Below, piece after piece: positions 1 through 8,166 of a stretch of DNA of 47,928 bases; the first letter of the stretch is position 1; each line of letters starts with the position of its first letter. The stretch comes from an uncultured Candidatus Saccharibacteria bacterium (GTDB taxonomy: Bacteria; Patescibacteriota; Saccharimonadia; Saccharimonadales; Saccharimonadaceae): the NCBI GenBank assembly GCA_947425085.1, contig CANDYV010000003.1:1-47928 (forward strand), written 5' to 3'. Below the pieces are notes generated by a model. It was not told where the DNA came from and searched no databases. It worked only from the letters and a program-made list of their open reading frames with translations. The position numbers were made by a program, and so were the translations under genes.

Positions 1-47
1 GGACGCGGTTACGTTTGTTCCAAACTTTCGGTATGTTCATACGACTT

Positions 48-80
48 ATTATAGCATAAGTCAGAGACTTATGCTATAAT
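48..80. repeat. 15-bp perfect inverted repeat carrying TATAAT on both strands
   Basis: Arms ATTATAGCATAAGTC (48-62) and GACTTATGCTATAAT (66-80) are perfect reverse complements around a 3-nt spacer. Each arm ends in TATAAT read outward, so the element could be two divergent -10 boxes or a protein-binding palindrome. No ATG follows the right-hand box at leaderless distance. Confidence 0.6.
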
Positions 81-95
81 GTGCGTCGCGCTCAG

Positions 96-117
96 AAAAA
101 CTCGCTAGCGAGTTTTT
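96..117. terminator. Palindromic bidirectional terminator-like hairpin
   Basis: A perfect 22-nt palindrome has arms AAAAACTCG and CGAGTTTTT around CTAG. It would give a GC-containing stem flanked by A and T runs, so it could end transcription in either direction. It probably insulates the first glycosyltransferase from an upstream gene outside the window. Confidence 0.5.
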
Positions 118-141
118 CGTTCGCTACTCCTAGTTTTAGCA

Positions 142-147
142 TATAAT
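142..147 (+). promoter_or_regulatory. -10 box of the GT2 gene, leaderless spacing
   Basis: TATAAT at 142-147 is followed by 7 nt and then the ATG at 155. Transcription would therefore start at or next to the start codon. No good -35 hexamer is visible. Confidence 0.6.
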
Positions 148-154
148 AGGTATT

Positions 155-994
155 ATGAAACTCTCTGTAATTATACCGGTATGGAACACGGGCGAAAATG
201 CAGTAAAATTAATTCAACAACTGTTGAGACAATATGCTGATTTGGAGATTATTGCGGTAGATGATGGATCGACGGATGATAGTCTGCAGAAGTTAGAAGA
301 AGTGAGTCGTTGTTCCCTGGCGCGGAGTCGGGTGAAGGTAGTTCATCAGGAGAATGCCGGGGCGAGCGCGGCAAGAAATACGGGGATTCGGATGGCGCGG
401 GGGGAGTACTTGTGTTTTTTGGATTCGGACGACGAGATAAAAGACGGAATGCTGAAGAAAATGGTCGAGAAAATGGACCAGAATCCGCAACTCGCGATTA
501 GCACGGTGGGGATGGAATATCGGAAACTGGCGCAGGGGCGGGTGGAAAATACTTATGTATCGTCGCGACGCGAGCGGCGTCGGAACGAAAGCCGAGCGGA
601 GTATATGCTATATCTTTTACTGTTGGACGGGCGGATGTACGGAGTGATTAACAAACTTTTCCGGACTAAGATAGTGCAGGAGAATAAGCTGGAGTTTGAG
701 GTGGGGAGGACTTTTGCGGAGGACACAAACTTCGTTTTGGACTATTTGAGATATGCGCCAGGTGAATTCTCGTTTATTTTGGAACCGTTGTATATTTATA
801 ACTACGGAACGGAAACGAGCACGGTGAAAAAGTCGGCGACAGAGTGGAAAAATTGGCAAGAGAGTTATGATTATTTGAAGAAATGGGTGAAAGATACAGA
901 CGGCCTGAGCCTGAGGAGCCGGATATTACTCCAGCTCGTGAAGGCGAGGTGGCGAGTGTCGCATTTGCGGTCAAAAAGGCGAGCGCGCGGTTAG
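155..994 (+). CDS. Family 2 glycosyltransferase
   Basis: This is a GT-A fold, family 2 glycosyltransferase that should transfer a sugar from a nucleotide-sugar donor onto a surface polysaccharide or lipid-linked acceptor in the cytoplasm. The N-terminal start MKLSVIIPVWN is typical. DDGSTDD (residues 36-42) is the nucleotide-binding loop, NAGASAARNTG (67-77) is conserved in the family, and DSDD (90-93) is the metal-binding DxD. At 279 aa it is a single catalytic domain without membrane segments. The start is fixed by a TATAAT only 7 nt upstream. It converges on the next gene and overlaps it by 4 nt at the stop codons. Its neighbours (GT4 enzymes and a UDP-GlcNAc 2-epimerase) place it in a wall- or capsule-polymer cluster. 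The exact sugar cannot be read from sequence. Confidence 0.9.
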   Translation: MKLSVIIPVWNTGENAVKLIQQLLRQYADLEIIAVDDGSTDDSLQKLEEVSRCSLARSRVKVVHQENAGASAARNTGIRMARGEYLCFLDSDDEIKDGMLKKMVEKMDQNPQLAISTVGMEYRKLAQGRVENTYVSSRRERRRNESRAEYMLYLLLLDGRMYGVINKLFRTKIVQENKLEFEVGRTFAEDTNFVLDYLRYAPGEFSFILEPLYIYNYGTETSTVKKSATEWKNWQESYDYLKKWVKDTDGLSLRSRILLQLVKARWRVSHLRSKRRARG

Positions 995-2364
995 CGCTCT
1001 AGTTCGCGAAGCTTGGCGTCGATAGTCGCGGCGCGCTTGGCCCAGGTATTCTCTTCGGCCTGCTCGAGGAGGCGTTTGCGGGCGGCGGAGTTTTTATGAT
1101 CTTTGATAGCTTGTTCGAGCTTGGTTTCAAAATCATCGTAGTCTTCGGCGAGGTAAATGTAATCGTAGCCGCGACATTCGAGAAGGTCGCGAGTGCCGAC
1201 CGTCGGAAGTCCGGCCGCCATGTATTCGAAAAGTTTGACCGGGGAGGTAGACTTGGCGATTTCGCCAAGGCGGAACGGAATGATGGCGCAGTCGAAATGT
1301 TTGGCATAGCTAGCCAGCTCGGAGTATTGCTTCGAGTCGTAGTGATGAATATTAGCGGCAGGCTTCAAATCAGCAAGAGCGCCATTATAGTCCATGCCGA
1401 TTAGCACAATTTCCCATTCGGGGTGATTCTTAGCGACGCGGTTGATAAGTCTAAAATCAATCCAGGGAGCAAGAGCGCCATAAAAACCAACGATAGGGTG
1501 GTTAGTGTTTTTTACCTTAACCAAATCGGCGGGGACAGTGTCATCTTGTTTTTGATAGTTGAAATGGTCGACGTTGACGGCATTAGCGGCCATAATCACC
1601 GGGCAGAGATCCATAAGTTCTTTTTTCAGGTGTTCTTCGAGGCGAGTAGCAGTGACGACGGCGAGGCGAGGCTTTATTTCTTCAAGGTGATTGAAAACTT
1701 CTAACTGAAGAGCGAGGTCGCCGGAGATATCTTCATGGAACTCATCGATATAATCATATATAAGTTCGTAGCCCCAGGAACGAATGTCTCGGAGATGATC
1801 GAGTTCGAGCGCCATAGTGTTCGGCAAGAGGAAATATTTTTGCTTTTGTTTGAGGGTGCGGAGATACTTATAGTCGCTAATCGTGACGAGGTTTTTAGAA
1901 ACTTTGCGAATATTAAGTCCAGGGACGTTTGGCTCGAGGTAAATGACGAAATAACCGAGCTTCGCAAACTCATCGGCAAGATGCTGAGGGCGTTGTTTGA
2001 GCTTGATAGCATAAGGGATACTGTCGATGACAATGACACGATCGTAGCCTTTCGCAAGTTCTTTCATTTCCTCGAGGCGCTTGGATTCCTTTTTGGCCTG
2101 AGATTTGGCGCGCGAAGAGATAATTTTGGAGGCGGTGGAAGTGATGGCGCGGCGGCGACCAGTTCCGAGCGGGAAAAGATGGTTATAGGTTTCGGCGACA
2201 CGAGTGGCGGCGCGGAAACGCTTGGAGGAGACGAGGCGCTTGAGAGCTTTGTTCTCCCTTTCGAGGGCGCGCTTTTCGTCTTTGAGGGTTTGGTTGAGTT
2301 TCTTGAGAGTTTCTAGCTCGGTATCGGCTGGGTTAGTGGACGCGGAAGATGGTTGTTTAGTCAT
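991..2364 (-). CDS. GT4-type glycosyltransferase with N-terminal coiled coil (TuaH-like)
   Basis: This is a probable GT-B fold glycosyltransferase of 457 aa. The first ~90 residues are charged and heptad-like, suggesting a coiled coil, which is unusual for the family. The catalytic part begins near VIVIDSIPYAIKLKQRPQ, where the RPQHLA motif resembles TuaH-type teichuronic-acid enzymes. It ends with the donor-site motif KSTSPVKLFEYMAAGLPTVG, typical of GT4 C-terminal domains. The start is supported by AAAGGAG about 6 nt upstream. The gene overlaps the end of the 2-epimerase gene by 8 nt, so the two are translationally coupled in one minus-strand operon. The likely role is adding a residue to a surface glycan whose ManNAc-type precursor is made by the neighbour. 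Substrate is unknown. Confidence 0.8.
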   Translation of the reverse strand: MTKQPSSASTNPADTELETLKKLNQTLKDEKRALERENKALKRLVSSKRFRAATRVAETYNHLFPLGTGRRRAITSTASKIISSRAKSQAKKESKRLEEMKELAKGYDRVIVIDSIPYAIKLKQRPQHLADEFAKLGYFVIYLEPNVPGLNIRKVSKNLVTISDYKYLRTLKQKQKYFLLPNTMALELDHLRDIRSWGYELIYDYIDEFHEDISGDLALQLEVFNHLEEIKPRLAVVTATRLEEHLKKELMDLCPVIMAANAVNVDHFNYQKQDDTVPADLVKVKNTNHPIVGFYGALAPWIDFRLINRVAKNHPEWEIVLIGMDYNGALADLKPAANIHHYDSKQYSELASYAKHFDCAIIPFRLGEIAKSTSPVKLFEYMAAGLPTVGTRDLLECRGYDYIYLAEDYDDFETKLEQAIKDHKNSAARKRLLEQAEENTWAKRAATIDAKLRELER

Positions 2365-3463
2365 TGGTTTCTCCTTTGGTTAGAATATCGACGATACGGC
2401 GACTGGCAAAACCATCACCGTAAGGGTTTTTAGCTTCGGACATTTGGCGATAAAGTTCAACGTTAGACAGAAGTTCATCGGCAGCGGCATAGACATCATC
2501 GGTATTAGTGCCGACAAGCTTCAGGGTGCCAGCCTTAATTCCCTCGGGGCGTTCGGTCGTATCGCGCAAAACGAGAACCGGTTTGCCAAGAGAGGGAGCT
2601 TCTTCTTGGACGCCACCGCTATCAGACATGATGAAATAAGCACGCTCCATGAAGTTATGAAAGTCCAAGACGTCGAGCGGGGAGATTAGGCGGATACGAT
2701 CGTTGTCACCGAGGATTTCCTTCGCGACGGATTGGACTTTAGGGTTAAGGTGGACCGGGTAAATAACTTTGACGTCGTCGTGCGCTTCGACGAGGCGGCG
2801 CATAGCGGTAAACATCTGGCGCATAGGATCGCCGAGGTTTTCGCGGCGGTGCGCGGTGACGAGAATGAGGCGATCATCACCAACCCAATCGAGAGCCTCG
2901 TGGCGATAATCTTGGTCGACGGTGGTTTTCAGGGCGTCGATAGCAGTGTTGCCGGTGATAAAGATTTTTTGGTCTTCGTTGAGATCTTTTTTGAGGTGTT
3001 CGGCGCTAACTTCGGTGGGAGCAAAAAGATATTCGGCGATACGGTCGATGATTTGGCGGTTGATTTCTTCTGGAAATGGCGAATGAATGTTATAAGTGCG
3101 GAGACCGGCTTCGACATGGCCGACAGGAATTTGCTGATAAGCGGCAGCGAGAGCGCCAGCCATAGCGGTCGTCGTGTCGCCATGAACAAGCACGACGTCG
3201 GGCTGCTCTTTAATAAGAACCTCCTCGATGCCGGTCAGAGCGGCGGAGGTGATATGGGAAAGGGTTTGGTTCGGGCGCATGATGTTAAGGTCGTAGTCGG
3301 GAGTAATGTCAAAAACTTTGAGCACTTGGTCGAGCATGTCGCGGTGCTGAGCCGTGACGCAGACGATAGATTTGACGTCAGGGCAGTTCTCTAGCTCTTT
3401 GACGACCGGAGCCATTTTGATAGCTTCGGGACGAGTGCCAAAAATGGAGAGGATTTTTCTCAT
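2357..3463 (-). CDS. wecB: UDP-N-acetylglucosamine 2-epimerase (non-hydrolysing)
   Basis: The enzyme interconverts UDP-GlcNAc and UDP-ManNAc in the cytoplasm, supplying ManNAc for wall teichoic-acid linkage units or capsules. At 368 aa it has the normal family length. Signature motifs are present: GTRPEAIKMAP (9-19), GDTTTA (95-100), HVEAGLRT (116-123) and PFPEEINR (129-136), plus a late SDSGGVQEEAPSLGKP segment that lines the nucleotide site. The start ATG has GGGAAC upstream; a TATAAT directly abutting it is too close to serve as its promoter. It is followed with 8-nt overlap by the TuaH-like glycosyltransferase. The gene could equally be called mnaA by the Gram-positive convention. Confidence 0.95.
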   Translation of the reverse strand: MRKILSIFGTRPEAIKMAPVVKELENCPDVKSIVCVTAQHRDMLDQVLKVFDITPDYDLNIMRPNQTLSHITSAALTGIEEVLIKEQPDVVLVHGDTTTAMAGALAAAYQQIPVGHVEAGLRTYNIHSPFPEEINRQIIDRIAEYLFAPTEVSAEHLKKDLNEDQKIFITGNTAIDALKTTVDQDYRHEALDWVGDDRLILVTAHRRENLGDPMRQMFTAMRRLVEAHDDVKVIYPVHLNPKVQSVAKEILGDNDRIRLISPLDVLDFHNFMERAYFIMSDSGGVQEEAPSLGKPVLVLRDTTERPEGIKAGTLKLVGTNTDDVYAAADELLSNVELYRQMSEAKNPYGDGFASRRIVDILTKGETND

Positions 3464-3465
3464 GA

Positions 3466-3531
3466 TTATAGTTCCCTTGTTTTAGCGGTTAACTGATCTT
3501 TTTCGACATACATCTGACAGAACTCCTTCAT
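3466..3531 (-). CDS. Candidate 21-aa small protein between the GT-C and wecB genes
   Basis: A 21-codon ORF beginning MKEFCQMYVEKD starts 5 nt after the stop of the GT-C-like gene and ends 2 nt before the wecB ATG. The packing is as tight as in a real operon, and the peptide is charged and hydrophilic. There is no good ribosome-binding site, and such a short ORF can occur by chance. It could act only to couple translation of wecB to the upstream gene. Confidence 0.25.
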   Translation of the reverse strand: MKEFCQMYVEKDQLTAKTREL

Positions 3532-3536
3532 TTTAC

Positions 3537-4916
3537 TTAATTATCATACTTCATGTAAATATTGTCGTTGTCCCAGTTTACTGGCGTGAGCTGGCGAAAA
3601 TGGAAAATTGGGCTAGACACCATATAAGGATTATCCGGCAGCTCTCCAGCGAAATGGAGGTTGCCGTCGTTTTGGCTAGTGATTTCATTATTGGTGACCG
3701 GTGCGACTTTTGAATGGTAACGCACCATGGCATATGTCATATCAACAGTCATTAGGACGCCGACGCCAAGAAGAACGGTACAACTAACTTTTGCGAAAGT
3801 TTGGAGGTCGACGTCGGTGCGGGAAAGTTGTTCAGATAAAAAGGTGAAAATACCGACAAAAACAGCGACATAAATCGGAAAGAGGAAGCGAACATACATG
3901 TCGTCGTGCAATTTGATAAGCGACGATGCGCCTAGAAAGAGGATACAGAAGGCTAAAATATGAAGGTAAAGCGGAAGCTGGTTGGGTTTAGATTGTTTGT
4001 GGCGGATGAAAGCCGAGAAAGTAATAAACAAGAGGAGGACAAGTGCAAAAGCGAAATAGCGGATATTGTACCAAAAATGGTCAATCAGGGCCGAGATGGT
4101 GCGGAGCGGGGCGCTGAAGATTTCGGAAATATGGATATATTCGTAGATTATGCTATAGCCACCGTTAGCACGACTATCAAGGCCAGCGCCAACATAGAAG
4201 AAAATTAGCCCGAGAAGAATGCCAATAAAGCCTGCAAGTTGGAGGCGATATTGCTGGAGGAACTGTTTGACGGTGAGTTTTTGGGTGATTTTGTGGATAA
4301 TGGCGCTTGTGACGAGGATAATGAGGACAGCAATTGGGGCGATTTCCGTCGAGATACCGAAAAGAAACCCGAGCAAAAGCATGCCGACAAGAGCGAGAGG
4401 CTTGGCGGTTTGGAGATTGAGGCGATACGGAAGAAGAAAACCGACCATGGCCAACATAGCGAGGATATAATTATGAACATAAGAGAAACGATACATGAAA
4501 ACTTCGCTGGTTTCAAAAAGCATAAGGAGAACAAAAAGCCCAAGATAAACTAAGGCGTCTTTATAGGAAAGGCGAGGGCGGCGCTTGAGAACGAAAACTG
4601 TCAATAAATAGATGAGCGCAGTACACATGGCAGCATCGAAAAAACGAAGAATAAGTCCGAAACCGAGAGAGGCTTGCGCATCCATAAAACGCATAGTTAG
4701 GTTCTGGTAGAATTCGCCGAGACGAGGCAAATAATTGTAAACGTAGGCGAGGATGGTGCCGGTGTTCCCTCCGGCATGCCAACTGTGATGCAAAATATCT
4801 TCATAAGACATGGTCATCAAAAAATAGAAGATGCAGAAGAAAATAGGAACAATTATGTAACAGGCGATACAAATAGCCTGCATAGTCCGGCGTTTACTCC
4901 ACTTTTTCGCACTCAT
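3537..4916 (-). CDS. Polytopic membrane protein, GT-C glycosyltransferase-like
   Basis: This 459-aa protein has about ten hydrophobic helices and begins with a basic N-terminus before the first helix (residues ~14-35). A large first extracytoplasmic loop carries YEDILHHSWH, where an acidic residue after TM1 resembles the catalytic position of GT-C enzymes that use lipid-linked sugars. The C-terminal ~70 residues are soluble. I recognise the overall pattern (DUF6056-like) but no specific family. It is preceded by TATAAT (4926-4931, minus strand) 9 nt before the ATG. In context it could add sugars outside the membrane or export the polymer. Function is inferred from topology and neighbours only. 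Confidence 0.6.
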   Translation of the reverse strand: MSAKKWSKRRTMQAICIACYIIVPIFFCIFYFLMTMSYEDILHHSWHAGGNTGTILAYVYNYLPRLGEFYQNLTMRFMDAQASLGFGLILRFFDAAMCTALIYLLTVFVLKRRPRLSYKDALVYLGLFVLLMLFETSEVFMYRFSYVHNYILAMLAMVGFLLPYRLNLQTAKPLALVGMLLLGFLFGISTEIAPIAVLIILVTSAIIHKITQKLTVKQFLQQYRLQLAGFIGILLGLIFFYVGAGLDSRANGGYSIIYEYIHISEIFSAPLRTISALIDHFWYNIRYFAFALVLLLFITFSAFIRHKQSKPNQLPLYLHILAFCILFLGASSLIKLHDDMYVRFLFPIYVAVFVGIFTFLSEQLSRTDVDLQTFAKVSCTVLLGVGVLMTVDMTYAMVRYHSKVAPVTNNEITSQNDGNLHFAGELPDNPYMVSSPIFHFRQLTPVNWDNDNIYMKYDN

Positions 4917-4925
4917 GATACGGTT

Positions 4926-4931
4926 ATTATA
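4926..4931 (-). promoter_or_regulatory. -10 box of the GT-C-like gene
   Basis: TATAAT on the minus strand lies 9 nt before the ATG at 4916, giving a leader of only a few nucleotides. Confidence 0.55.
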
Positions 4932-4946
4932 GCATACTTTCTGGTT

Positions 4947-4975
4947 TTGCGGTTTTGTCGAAGTTTTGTTATAAT
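4947..4975 (+). promoter_or_regulatory. Promoter TTGCGG-N17-TATAAT, decides the GT4 start
   Basis: The -35 is TTGCGG (4947-4952), the spacer is 17 bp, and the -10 is TATAAT (4970-4975). The ATG at 4982 follows after 6 nt, so the transcript should be leaderless. This excludes the in-frame TTG at 4955, which lies inside the promoter. Confidence 0.7.
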
Positions 4976-4981
4976 TTGAAT

Positions 4982-6190
4982 ATGAAGAGTATGTTGGTTG
5001 TGTCGGATTTTTTTATCGGGGGTGGATTGGAAACTCGGATCTTAGAACAAGTAAAAGTTTATCAGCAGCACGGAGTAAAGTGCTACTTGGCGGCGGATGA
5101 ATATAGCGAGGAGCTGGCGGAGAAGTTTGACGGGGTTATCAAGTTACCACTTCGGGCGTCGGACCGCGGGACGATTATTAGCAACGTGGATGCGCTGGTA
5201 AACTTCTGCCGAGATAATGAGATTGAGATGATTGATGCGCAGCCACTTTATGGTGTGATTGCAGCGGGTTTTGCGTCGGCGATATTACACTTGCCGATGT
5301 GTTTCACTCTACATGGTCAATACAATACGCCGTGGCTGGCGGATGACCCGCTATTAACTCTATTCCATCTAGTTTTGGAGCTGCGACGACCGCAAATAGT
5401 ATTGGTGGCGGAATATTTGAAGGAGTTTTATCCGGAATTTTTGGCTGGAAAAGATGTGAAAGTTGTCAGAAATGGTATAATTTTGCCCGAGGAAACAACA
5501 CGGGAAGCGAAGGGGTGCAAGTGGATTTTTGCGTCGAGGCTGTCTGGTCCGAAGCACGAACTACCGCTAGGAGCGATTCCGGTGCTAGAGAAGGCGGGAG
5601 TAGAACAGCTGGATATTTTTGGACGCGGCGATGAAGAGAAACATGTGAAGGATTTCGCGGAGGCATATAACTCCGATGCGACGCATAAGATGCGAGTGGA
5701 CTTTCGCGGGTGGTGCGATTCGGTAGTAGACGAGATTCTGCAGGGAGAGTATGAAGGCGGGATTGGCATGGATAGAGTGGCCGTGGAGATGATGTCAACT
5801 GGATTGCCGGTGATTATATTGGGGTATGGCGGATTGACGGAGGGGGTTTCGGCGGACAACTTTGAGAAATTAATACAAGATAACTGGTCAAGCCAAGAAA
5901 AGTTTGATGAGGCGGAAATGATTCGCAGTATTGAGGATGTGCGGCAAAATCCGGAAAAGTATGACATGCGAGAAATGGTCGCCGAGAGGTTGGATTCGGA
6001 GAAGATTTGGACAGAGCGGCTGGAGGAAGTCGAGGATCTGAAGACGGATTTGGGCAGAGACGCAATGGTGATGGCGGTTTGGCAGGACTATTATGAGAAT
6101 GAGGCAAGGGCGCGAGAGATTGAGCGACTGCGGGCGCAGCTCGATAAGACGTTTACTCAGCGAATCAAACAGACTTTACGAAAGAAGTAG
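4982..6190 (+). CDS. Family 4 (GT-B) glycosyltransferase
   Basis: This 402-aa GT-B glycosyltransferase is likely to build the same surface glycan as its neighbours. The N-terminal domain starts MKSMLVVSDFFIGGG, with the glycine-rich loop that usually contacts the acceptor or donor. FTLHGQYNTPW and VKVVRNGI are family landmarks, the latter opening the C-terminal Rossmann domain. The EGGIGMDRVAVEMMSTGLPVI segment corresponds to the donor-binding E-x7-E region. The last ~60 residues are helical and charged. The start at 4982 is fixed by a promoter whose -10 ends 6 nt upstream. The gene is divergent from the GT-C-like gene and ends at a hairpin shared with the convergent lectin gene. Confidence 0.85.
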   Translation: MKSMLVVSDFFIGGGLETRILEQVKVYQQHGVKCYLAADEYSEELAEKFDGVIKLPLRASDRGTIISNVDALVNFCRDNEIEMIDAQPLYGVIAAGFASAILHLPMCFTLHGQYNTPWLADDPLLTLFHLVLELRRPQIVLVAEYLKEFYPEFLAGKDVKVVRNGIILPEETTREAKGCKWIFASRLSGPKHELPLGAIPVLEKAGVEQLDIFGRGDEEKHVKDFAEAYNSDATHKMRVDFRGWCDSVVDEILQGEYEGGIGMDRVAVEMMSTGLPVIILGYGGLTEGVSADNFEKLIQDNWSSQEKFDEAEMIRSIEDVRQNPEKYDMREMVAERLDSEKIWTERLEEVEDLKTDLGRDAMVMAVWQDYYENEARAREIERLRAQLDKTFTQRIKQTLRKK

Positions 6191-6195
6191 TAAAT

Positions 6196-6225
6196 AGCCG
6201 TCAACTTATCGCTGACGGCTTTCTT
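6196..6225. terminator. Bidirectional terminator between GT4 and lectin genes
   Basis: Arms AGCCGTCA (6196-6203) and TGACGGCT (6213-6220) flank a 9-nt loop. A short T-rich run follows on the plus strand. It sits just after the GT4 stop and just before the lectin stop on the other strand. Confidence 0.6.
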
Positions 6226-6231
6226 GGGTGA

Positions 6232-8130
6232 TTATTTGCTAGCTTCGAACTGCCAATCCTGAGCTGGAGTGCCATTCTTAAACCAGAGCTGGATGTTGGT
6301 GCCGTCTTGGTTAATTTTGCCGTCAGCAATGTCGATAACGTAGCCGCTATCGCAGGCGGAAGCGATGACGTAAGAGTTATTGGTGGTGGGGAGGAGCTTC
6401 CAGCGTTGGGCGCAAGTGCCGTTGTATTTGTAGAGTTGGATGTTGGAACGGACGTCAACAAGAGCAGAATCGAGATCTAGGGCGCGACCGGACATGGTAT
6501 TCCGGATGGTGTAGTCGTCGGTGGTGGAGTTATAGGTGATTTGCCAATTTTGGGCGGGAGTATTATTGCTGAACCAGAGCTGGACATTGGCGCCATCCTG
6601 ATCTTTTGCACCCGAGACATCGAGGGCCTTGCCGGAGTTGGCGGCAGAGTGGATGGTGTAAGTGCCATCGGGGAGGGGCTGGACGGCTTCTTCGAACTGC
6701 CAATCCTGAGCTGGAGTGCCATTCTTAAACCAGAGCTGGATGTTGGTGCCGTCTTGGTTAATTTTGCCGTCAGCAATGTCGATAACGTAGCCGCTATCGC
6801 AGGCGGAAGCGATGACGTAAGAGTTATTGGTGGTGGGGAGGAGCTTCCAGCGTTGGGCGCAAGTGCCGTTGTATTTGTAGAGTTGGATGTTGGAACGGAC
6901 GTCAACAAGAGCAGAATCGAGATCTAGGGCGCGACCGGACATGGTATTCCGGATGGTGTAGTCGTCGGTGGTGGAGTTATAGGTGATTTGCCAATTTTGG
7001 GCGGGAGTATTATTGCTGAACCAGAGCTGGACATTGGCGCCATCCTGATCTTTTGCACCCGAGACATCGAGGGCCTTGCCGGAGTTGGCGGCAGAGTGGA
7101 TGGTGTAAGTGCCATCGGGGAGGGGCTGGGACGGGGTGGCCTGGTCAGGTTTTTGACTATTGTCGGGTTTTTGGCCAGGGTCGTCTTCGGAAGGGTCTTT
7201 TTCATCGGGGGTCTCGGTCGGCTTGTCATTGGCGTCTGGAGCGGAGGGACTAACTGTTTGCGTGCTGCCGAACCAATTCGTGAAATAGAGATAGAAGTTG
7301 CGATTACCGTAAGCGGAACAGGCATCGCCTTGGCCGTAACCGGCGGCAAGAGCGGCGGCATTGGGCTGGTAAGGGGTGTAGCGATAGAGGGCGGCCGTAG
7401 CGCGGTTTTCGATTAGGACGTTGGTGCCGCCACAAGAAGAGGATGGGTTATAAGCGACGTAGACGCCTGGTTTGTTCTCCGGATAGAGGTAGTAGCCGTT
7501 GTCGAGAGTATAGCGGAAGAGTTCGGCGGCGCGGAGGACTTGGTTTTTAAAGCCATAATACTTCGAGTCGCAGGCGGCGGTGTCCGGGCAGCCATAGCCC
7601 ATGGCCGCACGGTATTGCCCGCTGTGCGGGAAAGTGTCGCTAATGAGGCCCTGCTCTTTTTCGAGAAGGACGAGAAGAACTTTCGGGTTAATGCGACTAG
7701 CCTGGGCGGCTTCGTAGATAATTTCAGCGGCAGTTTGTCCGGAACCGATGGTCGTTCCCTCACCAAAGAGTTCTTCGGAAAGACAGACGAAGTGACCGTT
7801 GTCGGCTGTGCCAGACCAATGCCAACTAACGGTTTTATAGGTGTTAGTTTGATACTCGTAGAGCTCGCGGTCGGTATTTTTACAAGAGTTTTTCGAGGTA
7901 AGGAATGCCTGGATATCCGAGACGGTCATACTAGTATAGTCAGCCATGACAGCGTCGCTGATAATGTTGCCCGGATTAAAGCCTTGTACCGGGGCGGCAG
8001 AGGTGTTTATCGGGTGGCTGGCGGCGAGAAAGGAAAAAGTAGCAGCCATGAAAAAACTAAAAGTGACAAAAACTAGAATACGGGACTTATGAAACTCATT
8101 TTTGAGATTTTTTAGGATGTGGTGGTTCAT
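6232..8130 (-). CDS. Secreted lysozyme-like/ricin-type lectin protein with duplicated beta-trefoil
   Basis: A 632-aa exported protein. Residues ~17-44 form a signal or anchor helix. Residues ~50-290 resemble a domain found in actinobacterial secreted proteins, with SRINPKVLLVLLEKEQGLI and YGCPDTAACDSKYYGF, suggesting a transglycosylase-like or peptidoglycan-binding fold; this is recalled from homologues and is not proven. A Pro/Asp-rich linker follows. Two ricin B-type beta-trefoils then occur in tandem, each with QxW motifs (QNWQI, QRWKL, QDWQF), and they are identical over ~146 aa. Ricin trefoils bind galactose, xylose or other glycans, so the protein may bind host or wall carbohydrate. It lies downstream of a TM protein and a LexA-like gene on the same strand with short gaps (36 and 21 nt), suggesting an operon. 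Confidence 0.85.
   Translation of the reverse strand: MNHHILKNLKNEFHKSRILVFVTFSFFMAATFSFLAASHPINTSAAPVQGFNPGNIISDAVMADYTSMTVSDIQAFLTSKNSCKNTDRELYEYQTNTYKTVSWHWSGTADNGHFVCLSEELFGEGTTIGSGQTAAEIIYEAAQASRINPKVLLVLLEKEQGLISDTFPHSGQYRAAMGYGCPDTAACDSKYYGFKNQVLRAAELFRYTLDNGYYLYPENKPGVYVAYNPSSSCGGTNVLIENRATAALYRYTPYQPNAAALAAGYGQGDACSAYGNRNFYLYFTNWFGSTQTVSPSAPDANDKPTETPDEKDPSEDDPGQKPDNSQKPDQATPSQPLPDGTYTIHSAANSGKALDVSGAKDQDGANVQLWFSNNTPAQNWQITYNSTTDDYTIRNTMSGRALDLDSALVDVRSNIQLYKYNGTCAQRWKLLPTTNNSYVIASACDSGYVIDIADGKINQDGTNIQLWFKNGTPAQDWQFEEAVQPLPDGTYTIHSAANSGKALDVSGAKDQDGANVQLWFSNNTPAQNWQITYNSTTDDYTIRNTMSGRALDLDSALVDVRSNIQLYKYNGTCAQRWKLLPTTNNSYVIASACDSGYVIDIADGKINQDGTNIQLWFKNGTPAQDWQFEASK
6244..6682. 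repeat. Tandem repeat copy 1 (439 bp, period 447)
   Basis: This segment matches 6691-7129 with no difference that I could find by reading. It encodes one full ricin trefoil. The 447-bp period is 149 codons, so the reading frame is kept. Confidence 0.9.
6691..7129. repeat. Tandem repeat copy 2 (439 bp)
   Basis: This is the second copy of the trefoil-coding unit. Synonymous positions are also identical, which points to very recent duplication, gene conversion or an assembly artefact. Confidence 0.9.
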
Positions 8131-8166
8131 TTTGGTTTTCCTTGATTAGTTTTTGTGTTAGAAGGG

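Larger units (their letters stand above)
1..154. other. Gene-free left edge with two inverted repeats
   Basis: No convincing gene lies here. The stretch holds a 15-bp inverted repeat at 48-80, a terminator-like palindrome at 96-117 and the -10 box of the first gene. Any gene at the extreme left would be cut by the window edge, and I cannot identify one. Confidence 0.6.

Noticed and set aside
3456-3470. TATAAT directly before wecB as its promoter
   Set aside because: It ends 1 nt before the ATG, so transcription would start inside the gene; it is more likely part of the small ORF's stop region.
4955-4981. N-terminal extension of the GT4 protein from a TTG start
   Set aside because: The extension lies within the promoter (-10 at 4970-4975) and would not be transcribed.
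6244-7129. CRISPR or other short-spaced repeat array
   Set aside because: The repeat is a 447-bp in-frame coding duplication, not short repeats with unique spacers; I saw no CRISPR array or cas gene anywhere in the window.
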